Source of the DNA: Yponomeuta sedellus
Lineage: Eukaryota > Arthropoda > Insecta > Lepidoptera > Yponomeutidae
Assembly (NCBI GenBank): GCA_934045075.1
Contig: OW203736.1
Coordinates: 21,801,805-21,865,804, forward strand
DNA length: 64,000 nucleotides
Direction: 5' to 3'
Under the pieces are notes generated by a model. It was given only the letters and a program-made list of their open reading frames with translations. It did no database searches and had not been told where the DNA came from. Positions 23,516 to 34,149 of this stretch are shown one piece after another (position 1 is the first letter of the stretch; every line of letters begins with the position of its first letter). A program made the translations under genes and the position numbers.

Positions 23516-23748
23516 AGTAACCTGTTAACCTTCGCGGGTGTCGTAAAAGGCGACTAAGGGACACAAACCGGAGGGTGGACAGCAGCGCCCCCTGCAGTAC
23601 AATTCCATCAAACTGCGATCCCCAACCCGCATGCATGCCCAGCGTGGGGATTATGGGCATTACCCCCCAATGATGGCACAACCTTGCGCTCATTAGGGGA
23701 GGGCTATGTCCAGCAGTGGACTGATATAGCCTGAAGAAGAAGAAGAAG
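23516..23748 (+). mobile_element. LINE 3' UTR, copy 1
   Basis: cgcgggtgtcgtaaaaggcg then actaagggacacaaac, cagcgccccctgcagtacaa, ggggattatgggcattaccc, gggctatgtccagcagtgga and (aag)n. A close copy lies at 32455-32690. Confidence 0.7.
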
Positions 23749-23867
23749 TAACCCTTTAAAAAACAGTTACGATTTTTTTTTATTAGTGCCGCTAGTTAGC
23801 ACCGGGTAGCGCGGCGTCCTCGTTAAGGTATCGTCGCCGCGCTACCCGTCATCGTTAAGGTATCGTC

Positions 23868-24125
23868 GCAGAGCGGTGGTAGCGGAGCGGTGTAGAACTC
23901 CTGCTTCTCAATCGGGAGGTCGTGGGTTCGAACCTCGGCATGTACCAATGACTTTGTTTCTAAGTTATGTACATTTGTGAAATATAGTAGCAATACTACT
24001 CGCTGACGGTGAAGGAAAACATCGTAAGGAAACCCTAGTGTCTGAGGTCTTAGCGTACCTCAGCGCTTGCTACGTACAATGGCCCATTTATGAGGATAAG
24101 TGCGGAAATCTCAGGTCTAACTAAG
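23868..24125 (+). mobile_element. SINE-B with tRNA-related head
   Basis: The head includes gagcggtgtagaactcctgc and a clear box B (gggttcgaacctc near 23925). The body is tgactttgtttctaagttat, tagcaatactactcgct and gaaggaaaacatcgtaagg. The 3' part differs from the usual family (acaatggcccatttatgagg), marking a subfamily shared with 24905-25175. Confidence 0.7.
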
Positions 24126-24904
24126 TAAGATATCGTCGCGTCGTCTATCAGGGAGGAGAATCACACCCATCTCAAAGAAATTACAAGTTATCTACTCTCT
24201 CGATCGGAGGTTAAAGTAAACAAGGCACATGACGTCTGTGACATACATTGTTATACGTTAAGACTATCATTATTTTACCGACCTAGACACCATACAAGCA
24301 AAAAACATTCTTGAGCAAACCTTACGAAGGTTTTCGTTTGAGTTCTAGATACCTACGCGAGGGAGTCCAAAAATTGGTATCACTTGTAGCCCTACGAAGA
24401 GGCTACAAAGTCATCGTTATCGTCAATGTGAGGGCAGAGGGACTAGACTCTTAAGGCGCTTTGGGGTACTAACGAGCGCCACTCTAATACGTTTTTTTTT
24501 TCAAAAAAGTATTCATTAAACCTCTTAAAATCTTTTTTTTCAAAAACCCTTTTGAAAAAATCGTATTAAAAACAAGTTACGGTTTTTTCCATTGGTGGCG
24601 CTAGTGAGAACCCCAAAGCGCCTTAATTTTAGTTCTTTAATGGAGAAAATATTAGTACAAAATTGGTTGTTTCATTGATACTATAGGTAGTCTGCTAATC
24701 AGTCCCATTCCAATGGTATAACCTGTCCAAGTTACCTCGGCACCTCGCGCGATTCGATCTCCTTCGCGAGAGATGCCTATTACATTCTTGCGGGTTACAC
24801 CATTGAAATAGCATTCTAATCCTATTGCATAGTCCACGAAATATCGCCAACAAACAACCATTGTCGTGATAATATCTCTCTACTGAACAGCGACGCGTTT
24901 AATA

Positions 24905-25175
24905 GACTTTAGGTAGAGCGGCGGTTTTAAATCGGGAGGGTCATAGGTTCAAATCCCGGCATCTACCAATGACTTTGTTTCTTAAGTTATGAACATTTAT
25001 TAATTTATACTAGCAGTACCGCTAAAGGTGAAGGAAAACCTCGTAAGAAAGTCGTAGTGTCTAAAGTGTTACCATACCTCAGCTCTTGCTACGTACAATG
25101 TCCCAACTATGAGGCTAAGTGCGGAAATCTCATAGACTCTTGGACCAGGGTAGAAGCTACGTGCCCGGCAATGGA
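24905..25175 (+). mobile_element. SINE-B subfamily copy
   Basis: Same order as 23868-24125: box-B-like ggttcaaatcccggc, tgactttgtttcttaagtta, gaaggaaaacctcgtaagaa, acaatgtcccaactatgagg. Confidence 0.68.
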
Positions 25176-25486
25176 TAGGACGCGTTAACTCGCTGACCCC
25201 AGCGCGACCCGCTATCTGAGCTACATTTGCTGAGAGCCGTATTTATTGCCCTCACTGTTTGCGAGCGCTATCAGTCGCGCGCAGGGCTTGCGTGGCGGCG
25301 GCGGCGGCGCAAATATTTACCCATTTCACTCTATCACCACATTTGTATGTGGCTCATGCATTTGTGTATCACGCGAACGATGTGCTCTCTCTATTTATTT
25401 TTTAGGTTTCTCAATAGACGCTCAAATCAAATAAAATATAACGTACTTAATTCACTACATTCTGGATGCTGAATTTCAATGTAAAA

Positions 25487-25570
25487 AATGTAAGCCGACC
25501 GAGCCGTAGTGTAGTGGAGAAAAAGATAGCGGAAAAATATACTACTCTGACCATCTTTTCTCGAATCATC
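25487..25570 (-). repeat. dispersed repeat family Y
   Basis: Reverse complement of part of 30105-30260: gccgtagtgtagtggagaaa and ctctgaccatcttttctcg are shared. Confidence 0.5.
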
Positions 25571-26258
25571 TAAAACCATCCTAGGGAATATATGATAATA
25601 TGCCATGATTGCTATCAATAATTTTAAATGCCAAACGATTGTTTATTTTCTTAAAAACGTAGGGAAAACATTATTACTACGGCCAAACACACGAACAGCA
25701 CTCGTTCACGAGCATAAACATTACCTTTTAGACAGATAGGTACTTTAAAAAAACACGCACCAAAAATCGAGTGTGAATCCAAGGAGCCCTTTTCAGCACA
25801 AATTCACAAATCATTTCATAGATGGCGCCGACACGTCTGTCAAATTTTTCTCAGCGCAGATTAATTTTAACAGTCGTATTCCGTTTCTTCTATGGCCATG
25901 CCTGTAAGCGCCATCTATGAACTTCTTTGTAATTTTTTGTCCTGAAAACGGCTCATTACAAAAAACACAACATTTTTAAGAATTACATAAGAAAATTTGG
26001 CATGATTACCAATAAGAAACTAAAGTTATAAATTAGCATGATATATAAAGCTACGGGTTACGTATTGAAACAGAATATACTTTTTATTGTAAAAAGCTCG
26101 TCATAGATTAAATGAATTGCAGCCAATTAACTGCAATTTTCACGATGAAAAACACAAACATAACCTTGTTGGTTTTATTTCAAGGACGTCTTGGTTTATC
26201 TAAGTACTCATATGTTCTTATGGCTATGATATTAAGGTCGTATTTTTCTCAATTCCAG

Positions 26259-26444
26259 CCAGCTTGGGTGTGATATCCAACCCTATCGGCGCGTTATTGG
26301 GCGGCATGATGGTGGACGCCGTGGGGAGGAAACTGCTGCTGCAGTCGATAGTGCTGCCGAATCTGATAGGGTGGCTTGTCATCGCCTTTTCGGAGACCTA
26401 CGTGTTCCTTTGCGTCGGTCGGTTCATCACGGGATTCACTATAG
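26259..26444 (+). CDS. sugar transporter (Tret1-like), coding exon 3
   Basis: Residues 63-124 and one base of 125. The acceptor is caattccag (ending 26258) and the donor gttagt (26445); both junctions are phase 1. It encodes TM2 and TM3 with the conserved loop between them, GGMMVDAVGRK (residues 77-87), the MFS sugar-porter D-x-x-GRK motif on the cytoplasmic side. TM3 (about 95-107) and the start of TM4, with CVGRFITGFTIG (114-125), follow. The GRK motif and VGRF..G are signature positions of this family, so the membership call is firm; the substrate is not readable from sequence. Confidence 0.92.
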
Positions 26445-26920
26445 GTTAGTATTTCCTGTAATCGCTAGGCTTAGAAGTATGGAGTTCCACAAGATGGATG
26501 CGGACGAAGTGGCAGAAAAAGGCAAATAATGTGGTCAATAAATATATTTCACCAACCTGAAAGAGCTAATTCAAAACTATAGAAGACTTGAAAAGCAAGT
26601 ATTTGTAGGAGATAAGTTTTGGTAGGCAGTGTCACCAATTTACGTTTGGCTCGTTACTCAGTGCCAATGTGATAAGCGGCAAGCCCTTCATACAATATAT
26701 TTTTTGTGTATCCTATAAACGTCCCACTGTAGGAGACAGACCTCACAAAGAGATAGGCGTTAGCACAGTGGGATAACTGAAATTTCCAATGAAATTTCCA
26801 ATCCGCGGTGGGTACGTGTGGTGATTTAGCCCATACAATATAGCAAAGATTATCTAATTTGCCCAATAAATATAAAAGTACTTCCTAGGTGGTGCTGAAC
26901 AATCCTTTTCTATTTTCCAG
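26445..26920 (+). other. intron 3 of the sugar transporter
   Basis: 476 bp, gttagt to ctattttccag. It contains a scrambled SINE-B piece (26700-26845) with 3' terminal blocks in opposite orientations. Confidence 0.85.
26700..26845. mobile_element. rearranged SINE-B fragment
   Basis: aaacgtcccactgtaggaga is the 3' end in - orientation. caatccgcggtgggtacgtg and atttagcccata are in + orientation. The fragment has therefore been inverted internally. Confidence 0.5.
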
Positions 26921-28089
26921 GCATGTCAACAGCCTCCTACATCTACGTTGCCGAAATCACAACGCCGGAGAAGCGTGGCGTCTTGAGTGCACTGGGACCA
27001 GGTCTTGTCTCCACCGGCATATTCATCGTCTACTCCCTCGGAGCCTTCATCCATTGGAGAAAAGTAGCCGCCATATGTGCTGGATTCTCCCTTCTCACTC
27101 CGTTCTTGATGTATTTCGCGCCAGAGTCCCCTCTCTGGCTAGCCTCTAAGGGAAACATGAAAGAGGCCTACAACGCTATGTTTTGGCTGAGGCAGAATAA
27201 CAGCACGGCACAGCAAGAACTGATGGAGTTCACAAAGGACAGAAAGATGGGCGAAACCATGTCTTTCAGAGAGAAGATGGGGCTCTTCAAACGACGCAGT
27301 GTCTTGAAGCCCTTCACAGTTCTGATCATCTTCTTCGTCTTCCAAGAAATGTCTGGGATCTACGTCATTTTGTACTACGCCGTGGATTTCTTTAAATCGG
27401 TCGGGACGTCAGTGAACGAGTTCACGGCGTCTATAATCGTTGGTGGTGTGAGAGTCTTCATGGGTGCTGTGGGCGCGTGTCTCATCAATAGTTTTAGACG
27501 GAAAACCTTAGCAGCTACATCTGGTTTATTACTCGGTGTGGCGATGTTAGGGGCTGCTGTTTGTGACAGTTTGAACGGACCACCTTTGGTTAAACTAGCT
27601 TGCGTGCTGTTACACGTCTCTTTCAGTATGGTGGGCTTCCTACAACTGCCCTGGATCATGTCAGGGGAGCTTTACCCTCAAGACATCAGAGGTGTCATGT
27701 CTGGAGCGACCTCTTGCTGCGCTTACGTCCTCATCTTTTTCAACATAAAAACCTATCCTCAGCTAGAAAACATGCTGACTAGCAACGGTACACTTTACCT
27801 CTTCGGCGTATGTGCCTTATTAGGAGCGTTGTATTGCTTCATCTTCTTGCCGGAGACTAAAGGGAAGTCTCTCACGGAAATAATGAGGCAATTCGACGAG
27901 GAAAAGAAGGAAGGAGACCCTGAGATCGGTTGTGACGTTTGTACCAACAAGCTCGACTGTGTGGAGGGTAAAACAGTGCAACGGAGGCATAGTGCTGGGG
28001 CGGCGGTCAATTTGGACAAGAATGACATCTTTACGCCGAGATGGAAACCCAAAGAGGAAGAAAAGACTCACGGTGATCATAGAGAGTAA
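26921..28089 (+). CDS. sugar transporter (Tret1-like), coding exon 4 and stop
   Basis: Residues 125-513. Likely a plasma-membrane facilitator for hexose or trehalose (family knowledge). Visible motifs: YVAEITTPEKRG (133-144, loop 4-5), PESPLWL (192-198, before the central loop, where PESPRWL is usual), QEMSGIYVILYY (266-277, TM7 substrate-binding helix), LPWIMSGELYPQDIRG (367-382, TM10 to loop 10-11) and PETKG (435-439, end of TM12). This gives 12 expected TM helices and a 74-residue cytosolic tail that is charged and contains CDVCTNKLDC. The joined protein of 513 residues is normal for the family. The intronless 3' two-thirds and the short 5' exons are not unusual in insect paralogues. The exact paralogue cannot be named by eye, so no symbol is given. 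Confidence 0.95.
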
Positions 28090-28695
28090 ATTTTTTTTTG
28101 GAAAGGGTTAAGGAGACGGTTCCATACCAAAAAAGGTACGGAGTGGTGAAAATGTTACCGTGATTTATTAAAATGCATTGTACAGATTAGTTGTTTAATA
28201 GTTTGTGCTGTGTTTTTGTTTTAAGAAAGTATGGAAAACTGTATTTAATATTTATGTGATATCAGTATTATGGGACTTATTGTTTTTAAACAGTGTGTTT
28301 TTAAAGCTAAGGCATTCCACTAAATGATAGTGACTAGATTATTATGTAATGATTTAACTAATTTTTGTATTTAATGTGCACTTATTAAGTACAAACGCAA
28401 TTGTTACCAGTTGAAGGCTGCGAATTTAGAAGTTTATAGATTTTTCACTATTTTTTTAACACAAATAGTTAAACATAGTTAATGTTAATTTAAATGTTTG
28501 AATGATGAACGGATGAAAACCTTGTGATGTTTTTGTATTTGTATTAATTTAAGTAACCTAAGAAATGGAACTACATTGTATAAAACGAATTTATACCTGT
28601 AAGTAGAGTTTTTGACATGAATATATTCTGAATTAATATCAACATACAGTTATACTGATGGGAGAAAATAAAGTGTATGTGTTTGTTTTTCTATT
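28090..28695 (+). other. 3' UTR of the sugar transporter
   Basis: AT-rich, repeat-free sequence between the stop and the polyadenylation signal. It ends within about 25 bases of the AATAAA at 28667-28672. Confidence 0.6.
28667..28672 (+). terminator. polyadenylation signal AATAAA
   Basis: Canonical hexamer 578 bases after the stop codon, followed by a gt-rich stretch (gtgtatgtgtttgtttttct), as expected downstream of a cleavage site. Confidence 0.7.
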
Positions 28696-28845
28696 GTTGT
28701 ATCATTACAAATTTTAAATACAGTTAAATAATATAATTATTTACCTAAATACTTAAGTAAGTCAAGAAATTGATTTAAAACCATACCACAGGTATTGAGA
28801 GTTTCACTAATTATCGTCTTGCCTCTTCAGATTGAGAAAAAGAAC

Positions 28846-29064
28846 GTGATAATATTTAAAAACCTATTTAGAGGCTAAAAATTTCACCCATGCCGGGATT
28901 CGAACCCGCAACCTCTGGCTATCCGTGCCAGCGCTCTACCAATTGAGCCAATGGGCGACTCACCGGCATCAGTGAAATTTCGAACCTCTTTACACTATTC
29001 TCTGTATTACGTACAGGCAGCGACATCTGGCTTAAGCAAATTGCATTGCAAGTGATAATATTTA
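28846..29064 (+). mobile_element. tRNA-Ile-core retroposon, copy 5
   Basis: Element 28859-29051 between perfect 13-bp direct repeats (gtgataatattta, 28846-28858 and 29052-29064). It begins aaaacctatttagaggctaa. The - strand holds a well-kept core (attggtagagcgctggcac, gggttcgaatccc), then the ctctgtattacgtacaggca block. It ends in gcattgcaa without the second arm. Confidence 0.93.
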
Positions 29065-29841
29065 CTCAGTGATATTCACAATTTTATTGGGAAAGCGTAT
29101 AGTCTCAAATATTTTACTGCTAGCGCCCTCTCTGATAGTTCAACGCTACCTCGGTAAGGCTTATCAATACGATATTGATACACGCGACACTACAGCCGAT
29201 GAATAGAGCCTTAACTTAGTACATTATATTTCCATTAGATGGCGTTACGTAAAACAGTAAAAATATATATAATCTTTTCTAAGGACCGCAACTCCTGTAA
29301 GTCTTCTCCGCCAGCTGGAATATCTGTTCCTAGTAGATTGTTGTCTTCAAAGTAAGACTTAGAGAATAGATATATTTGAAGAGTCAGCGGTTTTTAATAC
29401 TGACTGAAAAGTTAAAATGAAATAAAGTGAAAAGTTTAATCGTATTATTGAGTATGCATAATAGGGGTCCCTAAGACGTCTCTTTATCCTGAGACATCAC
29501 TTGCCTAAAATTGACCAAAACAAATGGCAAATTAAACGCGGCGTGAAGTTTTCAAAATGGAAGTGTCGAGTTTACCTATTTGTACTGGATCCACTGCACT
29601 GGAATGTTTTTTGAATACCCTGGCTGGCACATTTAAAACTTTTCCATTCCTCTGGCTTTATAACTGGCACTATAGGACAAAATAAATAAAATTTCAAATT
29701 ATTCTTTATGGTATGCCGCATTTGATTCATAGTCTACTACGTAAAACAATCCTGAAAACATCTTTGACAACAATAGATTCATATGCAGGCATTCCAGCCC
29801 TAAATCCTTGACAGTAGGGTTCAGAATGAAGTGGCACTGAC
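29065..29841. other. no feature seen
   Basis: No further neurobeachin exon and no repeat recognised between the retroposon and the exon at 29842. Confidence 0.4.
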
Positions 29842-29944
29842 CTGGTCTGTGGTATGCCGTACTTGATGCCGACGCCGACGCGGGGCAAAGCCTTGATCAC
29901 CTTCTTCACCGTCGCCTGGTCCGGGAACGCGAACAGGATCGACG
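29842..29944 (-). CDS. rg: neurobeachin/LRBA homologue, internal exon (PH-BEACH)
   Basis: Read on the - strand, the exon starts after tcgttccag and ends at donor gtcagt. With the one base carried over from the exon at 31267 it encodes [20 protein letters not shown] then [15 protein letters not shown]. In neurobeachin and LRBA the matching segment ([24 protein letters not shown]) ends the PH-like domain and leads into the BEACH domain. The proteins are large cytoplasmic scaffolds for vesicle and receptor trafficking that bind PKA regulatory subunits (family knowledge). The exon ends in phase 2, so it needs a further exon. That exon was not found to the left within this window, so the intron may extend past position 1 and enclose the transporter. 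The symbol follows Drosophila rugose; the LRBA/NBEA split does not apply in insects. Confidence 0.9.
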
Positions 29945-30104
29945 CTGGAACGAGGAGAAAATCACGATTAGTGCTGAACGTGGGGGAACCAATATTATAC
30001 CTAGAAGCTGTTGCTCACTATTTACATTGGCGAGAAATGTGTATCTTTTAGGGACAGAAGTACTCGTATACCTCGGAATGTAATAGTCTTGAGGTCTTGA
30101 GAAA

Positions 30105-30260
30105 AGATGGTCAGAGTGGAGTTATTTTTCCCGCTCCCTTTTTCTCTACTACACTAAGGCCCGAAGGCAGCGGCTTTCACTTTCATGTTACATTGTACTT
30201 TGACATTCAGCAAACAGAATGTAAATTCTGTACGTTGAAATAAATTGAATTGAATTGAAT
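30105..30260 (+). repeat. dispersed repeat family Y
   Basis: gagaaaagatggtcagagtg, ctctactacactaaggcccg, then tgacattcagcaaacagaat and a (ttgaat)n end. The second half recurs at 37040-37110. Confidence 0.55.
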
Positions 30261-30289
30261 ATAATTTGGATTGAATCTCAATCAATCAA

Positions 30290-30440
30290 TGTATTTTATT
30301 CCAAATTACACAGTAACTGAGACTTATTAAACATTACAAGTTAAACTAGGTGTCCATTTCCAACTCTAGATCATTTTGGAGAAGAAATGGACAAAAAAAC
30401 TCCAAACCTAGACTTCTCTTTTTGTCTTTTATTAACACAG
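30290..30440 (+). repeat. dispersed repeat family Z
   Basis: attacaagttaaactaggtg then tccatttcc; related to 47535-47590 and more weakly to 40860-40930. Confidence 0.4.
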
Positions 30441-30443
30441 TTT

Positions 30444-30797
30444 ACATAATTATTGAAGCGCTTGTGGCCTAGGTGGTGATTGGAATCAATCACTTGGTTA
30501 AGCAACAAAAGGCGCGGTCAGGTACAGAATGGGTGAGCGTCCCGTGACTACCGCTAGTGGCAGTAGTCACGTCAACGTTAAGCCGTTGGTGCCGGCTGTC
30601 ATATAATGGCAGTCGCTAAGCCATGTCAGAGGCCTTATGGGCTTGATAACTTCTGACAGTAAGGCCCGCCACTGTCTTACAATCCTCCACCAACCCGGAC
30701 TTGGCCCCCGTGGAGTATGGCCTAACCTTCCTGCAGCAGAAAGAGACCCGTGCCCGGGCAGTGGGGACATACAGGGGTTGATAACGACATAATTATT
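30444..30797 (+). mobile_element. 5S-derived SINE with target-site duplication
   Basis: Element 30455-30786 flanked by 11-bp direct repeats (acataattatt, 30444-30454 and 30787-30797). The 5S-like region reads ggttaagcaacaaaaggcgc and agaatgggtgagcgtcccg. A short internal deletion removes the cttccgtgcttcgcaagg block. Confidence 0.88.
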
Positions 30798-30913
30798 ATA
30801 AGACATAGCAGTCATTAAATGACTGCTTTGTCTTATAATAATGTCTGGGATTAAAGACAGTACAATAGTTTTTTACAAATTTAAGTATTGTACTGTCTTT
30901 AATCCCAGACATT
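30792..30913. repeat. two adjoining hairpins
   Basis: Hairpin 1: 30792-30816 pairs with 30818-30842 (25 bp, one mismatch, 1-base loop). Hairpin 2: 30840-30867 is the exact reverse complement of 30886-30913 (28 bp, 18-base loop). They overlap the right-hand target-site duplication of the SINE to the left. Confidence 0.9.
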
Positions 30914-31266
30914 TCGTCCGAGTAAGTTCAGGTGTACTTGTTTGATTAGTCCACAAACATTCGTAAATCCGTACTTTTGCATGTATTTAAGATAGTACGA
31001 GTATTAAAATAAGATGCAAATTTTCCTTTTTTAGCCTTTCCGTATTTCAGTGCTGTTGGCAAAGGGTTACCTTCCTGCCTTCTAACTCTCTCTGTTCCCA
31101 GCCACCTTGCACCATCCTAGCAAGAATGACAAGAAAGCAGCTTATAGCTAGCCTAACGGAAGTCAAGGTTAAAATAAATAATGCAGCTTATTTATGTCCC
31201 ACGGTAGGGCAAAAGCCTTCTATCAAAGCGCGCGCGTGTGATGTGTTTAAATTAACATGTACTCAC

Positions 31267-31384
31267 TCCTGCTGGCCAGGAACATCTCGACGGCGACATT
31301 CTGGAGCAGGTAACGCCGCGAGAAGATGGCTCGGATTTCGCTGAAGTACCATTTGCCGTGCAGATGTTCGCAGTACTTCAGGAC
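31267..31384 (-). CDS. rg: neurobeachin/LRBA homologue, internal exon (PH domain)
   Basis: The acceptor ctattccag precedes 31384 and the consensus donor gtgagt follows 31267 on the - strand. The exon encodes [20 protein letters not shown] then [19 protein letters not shown] and one base of the next codon. This is the PH-like domain segment ([23 protein letters not shown]) found next to BEACH in neurobeachin/LRBA, and it is nearly invariant in animals. Phase 0 at the start and phase 1 at the end fit the exon at 29842, with a 1.3 kb intron between. No upstream exon was recognised to the right up to 64000, implying an intron longer than 32 kb or exons too short to see. Confidence 0.92.
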
Positions 31385-31639
31385 CTGGAATAGAAGACAG
31401 ATATTCGGTTGAAATTTTAGCTGCTTAATAAAACTCTAAAACTAACAGACGGGGAACGCACAGCCTAACCAGGGCAAGATAACTTAAGCTACATGTAGAA
31501 TTCTGTCGATAACGATCGGTAACCCCTTAACAATGGTTTCCAATTGTTCATTTTCAAGGTCAAAACGCAACAGTTAAGTAACGTCGTGTCCTTTTCGTCA
31601 CGTTTTCAAAGAAATCTGAAGAGACAGACTGACAAACCT

Positions 31640-31701
31640 TGATATCTGCCTATTACCTCTCTAGGATACAGGCGTGGCTTAATATATGCATGTATGTATG
31701 A
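31640..31701 (+). mobile_element. LINE 3' terminus fragment (TATG-tail family)
   Basis: tctaggatacaggcgtggct followed by tgcatgtatgtatg, i.e. terminus plus a short TATG tail. The next SINE is inserted in or beside this tail. Confidence 0.55.
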
Positions 31702-31702
31702 C

Positions 31703-32041
31703 GCGCTCGTGGCCTAGTCGAACGAGTGATTGAAATCAATCACATGTGTTAAGCAACAAAAGGCGCGGTCAGGCGCAGGATGGGTGACCGTCCTGTGACT
31801 ACCGCTAGGCTCGTTAGGCACGTTAAGCCGTAGGTGCCGGCTGTCATGTCACGGGAGTCGTGAAGCCATGTCAGAGGCCTTTTGCGCGGTTTGATACCTC
31901 GCCTCGGACCGGAAGACCCGGCACTGTTTTACAATCCTCTACCAACTCGGACTTGGGCCCCCTGGTGGAGTATGGCCTAACCCTTCTGCGATGCAGGAAA
32001 GGACGCGTGCCCCAGCAGTGGGGACATATAAGGGTAGATAT
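31703..32041 (+). mobile_element. 5S-derived SINE, full length
   Basis: The head shows the 5S internal control region clearly: gttaagcaacaaaaggcgcg (31748-31767) and gatgggtgaccg (31779-31790), about 10 bases apart as in 5S rRNA. A body and the 3' end gcagtggggacatataaggg follow. Flanks share atgtatg. Confidence 0.88.
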
Positions 32042-32454
32042 CGATGTATGCACAGACTGGTAATTAAGTTGTTACTTAGTGGAAACCGACATTAACGGCT
32101 AGGTCAACGAATTTTGCACAGTAGTTCTTTATACCTGGCGTTACAACATCCCCATCTACGGATACCTTACGGAGCAGTTGACATTTTCTACGTGATTTCC
32201 CTTTCCTGAACCTTTTCCCATAGTTAGAGTTGTTTGAATTATAGAGTAGAACCCCATATTTACCGGAGAGATATAGTGATTTGTTACACCCTATATAAAG
32301 CTCTCGACAGTGATCATCGAAGGCTGTAAACTCCCAACAAGGGACTGTGTCGTAAATGGTTTGTTACCGAGTTAATTTATACGAGGTGTACTAGGGCCAT
32401 AGTCTGTCGTCTATGTCCCTCTAGCTGTCCCTTTAGCTGTGTGGTGTCGGCCTA

Positions 32455-32690
32455 GAGAATAGCACCAACCCAATTCTTCCCGCGGGTGTCGTAAAAGGCG
32501 ACTAAGGGACACAAACGGGGGGTAGGCACCAGCGCCCCCTGCAGTACAATTCCACCGAACTGCGATCCCCAACCCGCATGCACAGCGTGGGGATTATGGG
32601 CATTACCCCCTATGATAGCACAACGTGGCGCTCTTTAGGGGAGGGCTATGTCCAGCAGTGGACTAGTATATAACCTGACGACGAGTATGT
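32455..32690 (+). mobile_element. LINE 3' UTR, copy 2
   Basis: Nearly the same as 23516-23748 (ggtgtcgtaaaaggcgacta, ccctgcagtacaattccacc, gggctatgtccagcagtgga). Confidence 0.7.
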
Positions 32691-32749
32691 CGTCGCGGTA
32701 TAAAGGAATTTATTAAGAAAGTATACTTCGTCTAGATGTAGTGAACGTA

Positions 32750-33020
32750 CTGTTATGTCCGGTTTCCCGCCTCACCTATATTTTGTCATTGTCAGCACTA
32801 AAGAGCAAATAAAAGTGTTTTTCCGCGCACATCGCGCAGCAGTCACAACAGTCACAGCAGTCACAGTAGTCAAGAGCAGTCATGCAGTCTTTGTCAGTAA
32901 TTAGACGTAGTATCAAAATGTAGTCTATTTTAGTGACTCAGCTTCCAAATTATTAATAACGTGTTTCGGTGCCATCAATAAACTACAATAGTGTACGTGG
33001 TGATTTGATTTTGAACCCCC
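32750..33020 (+). mobile_element. possible LTR remnant
   Basis: Starts tgttatgtccgg, has an aataaac-type signal near 32977, and ends before ggtgatttgattttgaaccc, which looks like the primer-binding region next to a BEL/Pao-type LTR. No gag/pol follows and the second boundary is unclear. Also contains a short cagtcaca array (32841-32870). Confidence 0.25.
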
Positions 33021-33789
33021 GGAGCCTGCGCTGCCTAACAATACGATTACAAATTAGATAGGGTAAAATATAAAATTTAATAAATTAGTAGTTTTACAAG
33101 TGGTTATACGATGTTATTTTCGACGTGGAAATAGACTTCCTAATTATTCAATGTGCCAAGGGCAGTAGGATCGCTGAACTTTGATTTTTACAAATAGAAT
33201 AGATTCACCATCGGTTTCTCGTAGACAAACAATCTGTTAATCTACTGTTAACAGCTGTCACTTAGCCAAAGTGCTATAAATAAAAACAAATGATAAAATA
33301 CAACGGAGAAACCATTTGTCGGTTCGGGAGTTTTGAATGGTTCCTACCATGGAACCTACCATATCACGGGGTATCCTGAGTTTAGTTCATGGAAAATGTC
33401 GTGTGAATGGATGTAATGAGAGAATGAGTATCCATTTTATTTCTGTTTAAAATTTAGACGTCAAGCCAAAATTGGAAGGTTGGTTTTATTTATAGTTTTA
33501 TTTCTAAAAAACGATTCCTTAGTGTTTGTTAGAAATCGTGTTTTAAAACCACACGGGTTAACACCATTGTTGCGATCTAACTTGCAGCATGGAAGGCGAA
33601 TAGATTAAGCCTAGAGTTTGATTAACTCGGGGTTAACTTAACTAAAACTACCAGGACAGCATAACTCACAAACAAGCGGATCTACAAAACTCTGGTCTGA
33701 AAAGAACATGGCGCATATGCTCTACTCTCATGCACCCCTAGTACTTTTCATCTGTCTCACCACCTACCTACTCGGTCGTTCAATGGATT
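33021..33789. other. no feature seen
   Basis: No coding or repeat signal recognised. Confidence 0.35.
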
Positions 33790-33900
33790 TAGGTTGCTAG
33801 AGGGTCTCTAATTGGGGAGCTCCGGATTCATTGCCCGGGGCCGTGTTGTGATTTGTATTCGCCATTGTTGTCTAATGGGCGCAACTATTGTTATGAGTGA
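33790..33900. promoter_or_regulatory. candidate regulatory island
   Basis: A less AT-rich patch with a homeodomain-like tctaattggg, a Sox-like ccattgttg (33861 region) and a second actattgtta. No repeat match elsewhere in the window. Inference only. Confidence 0.2.
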
Positions 33901-34149
33901 GTGAGGGTAGTCGTGGATTTGTGAATGGATACTTGAGTGTTAATGATGATTTATTAATCAGTAAGAACATATCCAATCCCATAGAAAAGAACAATTGAAA
34001 ATTGTTGTATTTTTATTTGTACTATAGTTGTACAAGGTTGTATGGAGATATCAGATTTACTTAGGTTTATCTCTAGATATGTATCTGTAGACAAGGATTT
34101 TGTCTGCGCTCGCCCAAGAGAACTTCAAATGAAGGAATTATATTGCTGC

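Larger units (their letters stand above)
22449..26258 (+). other. intron 2 of the sugar transporter (3.8 kb)
   Basis: Bounded by gtaagt and caattccag. Besides the repeats listed separately, 24126-24900 and 25571-26258 show no coding exon on either strand and no repeat I can name. Confidence 0.8.
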
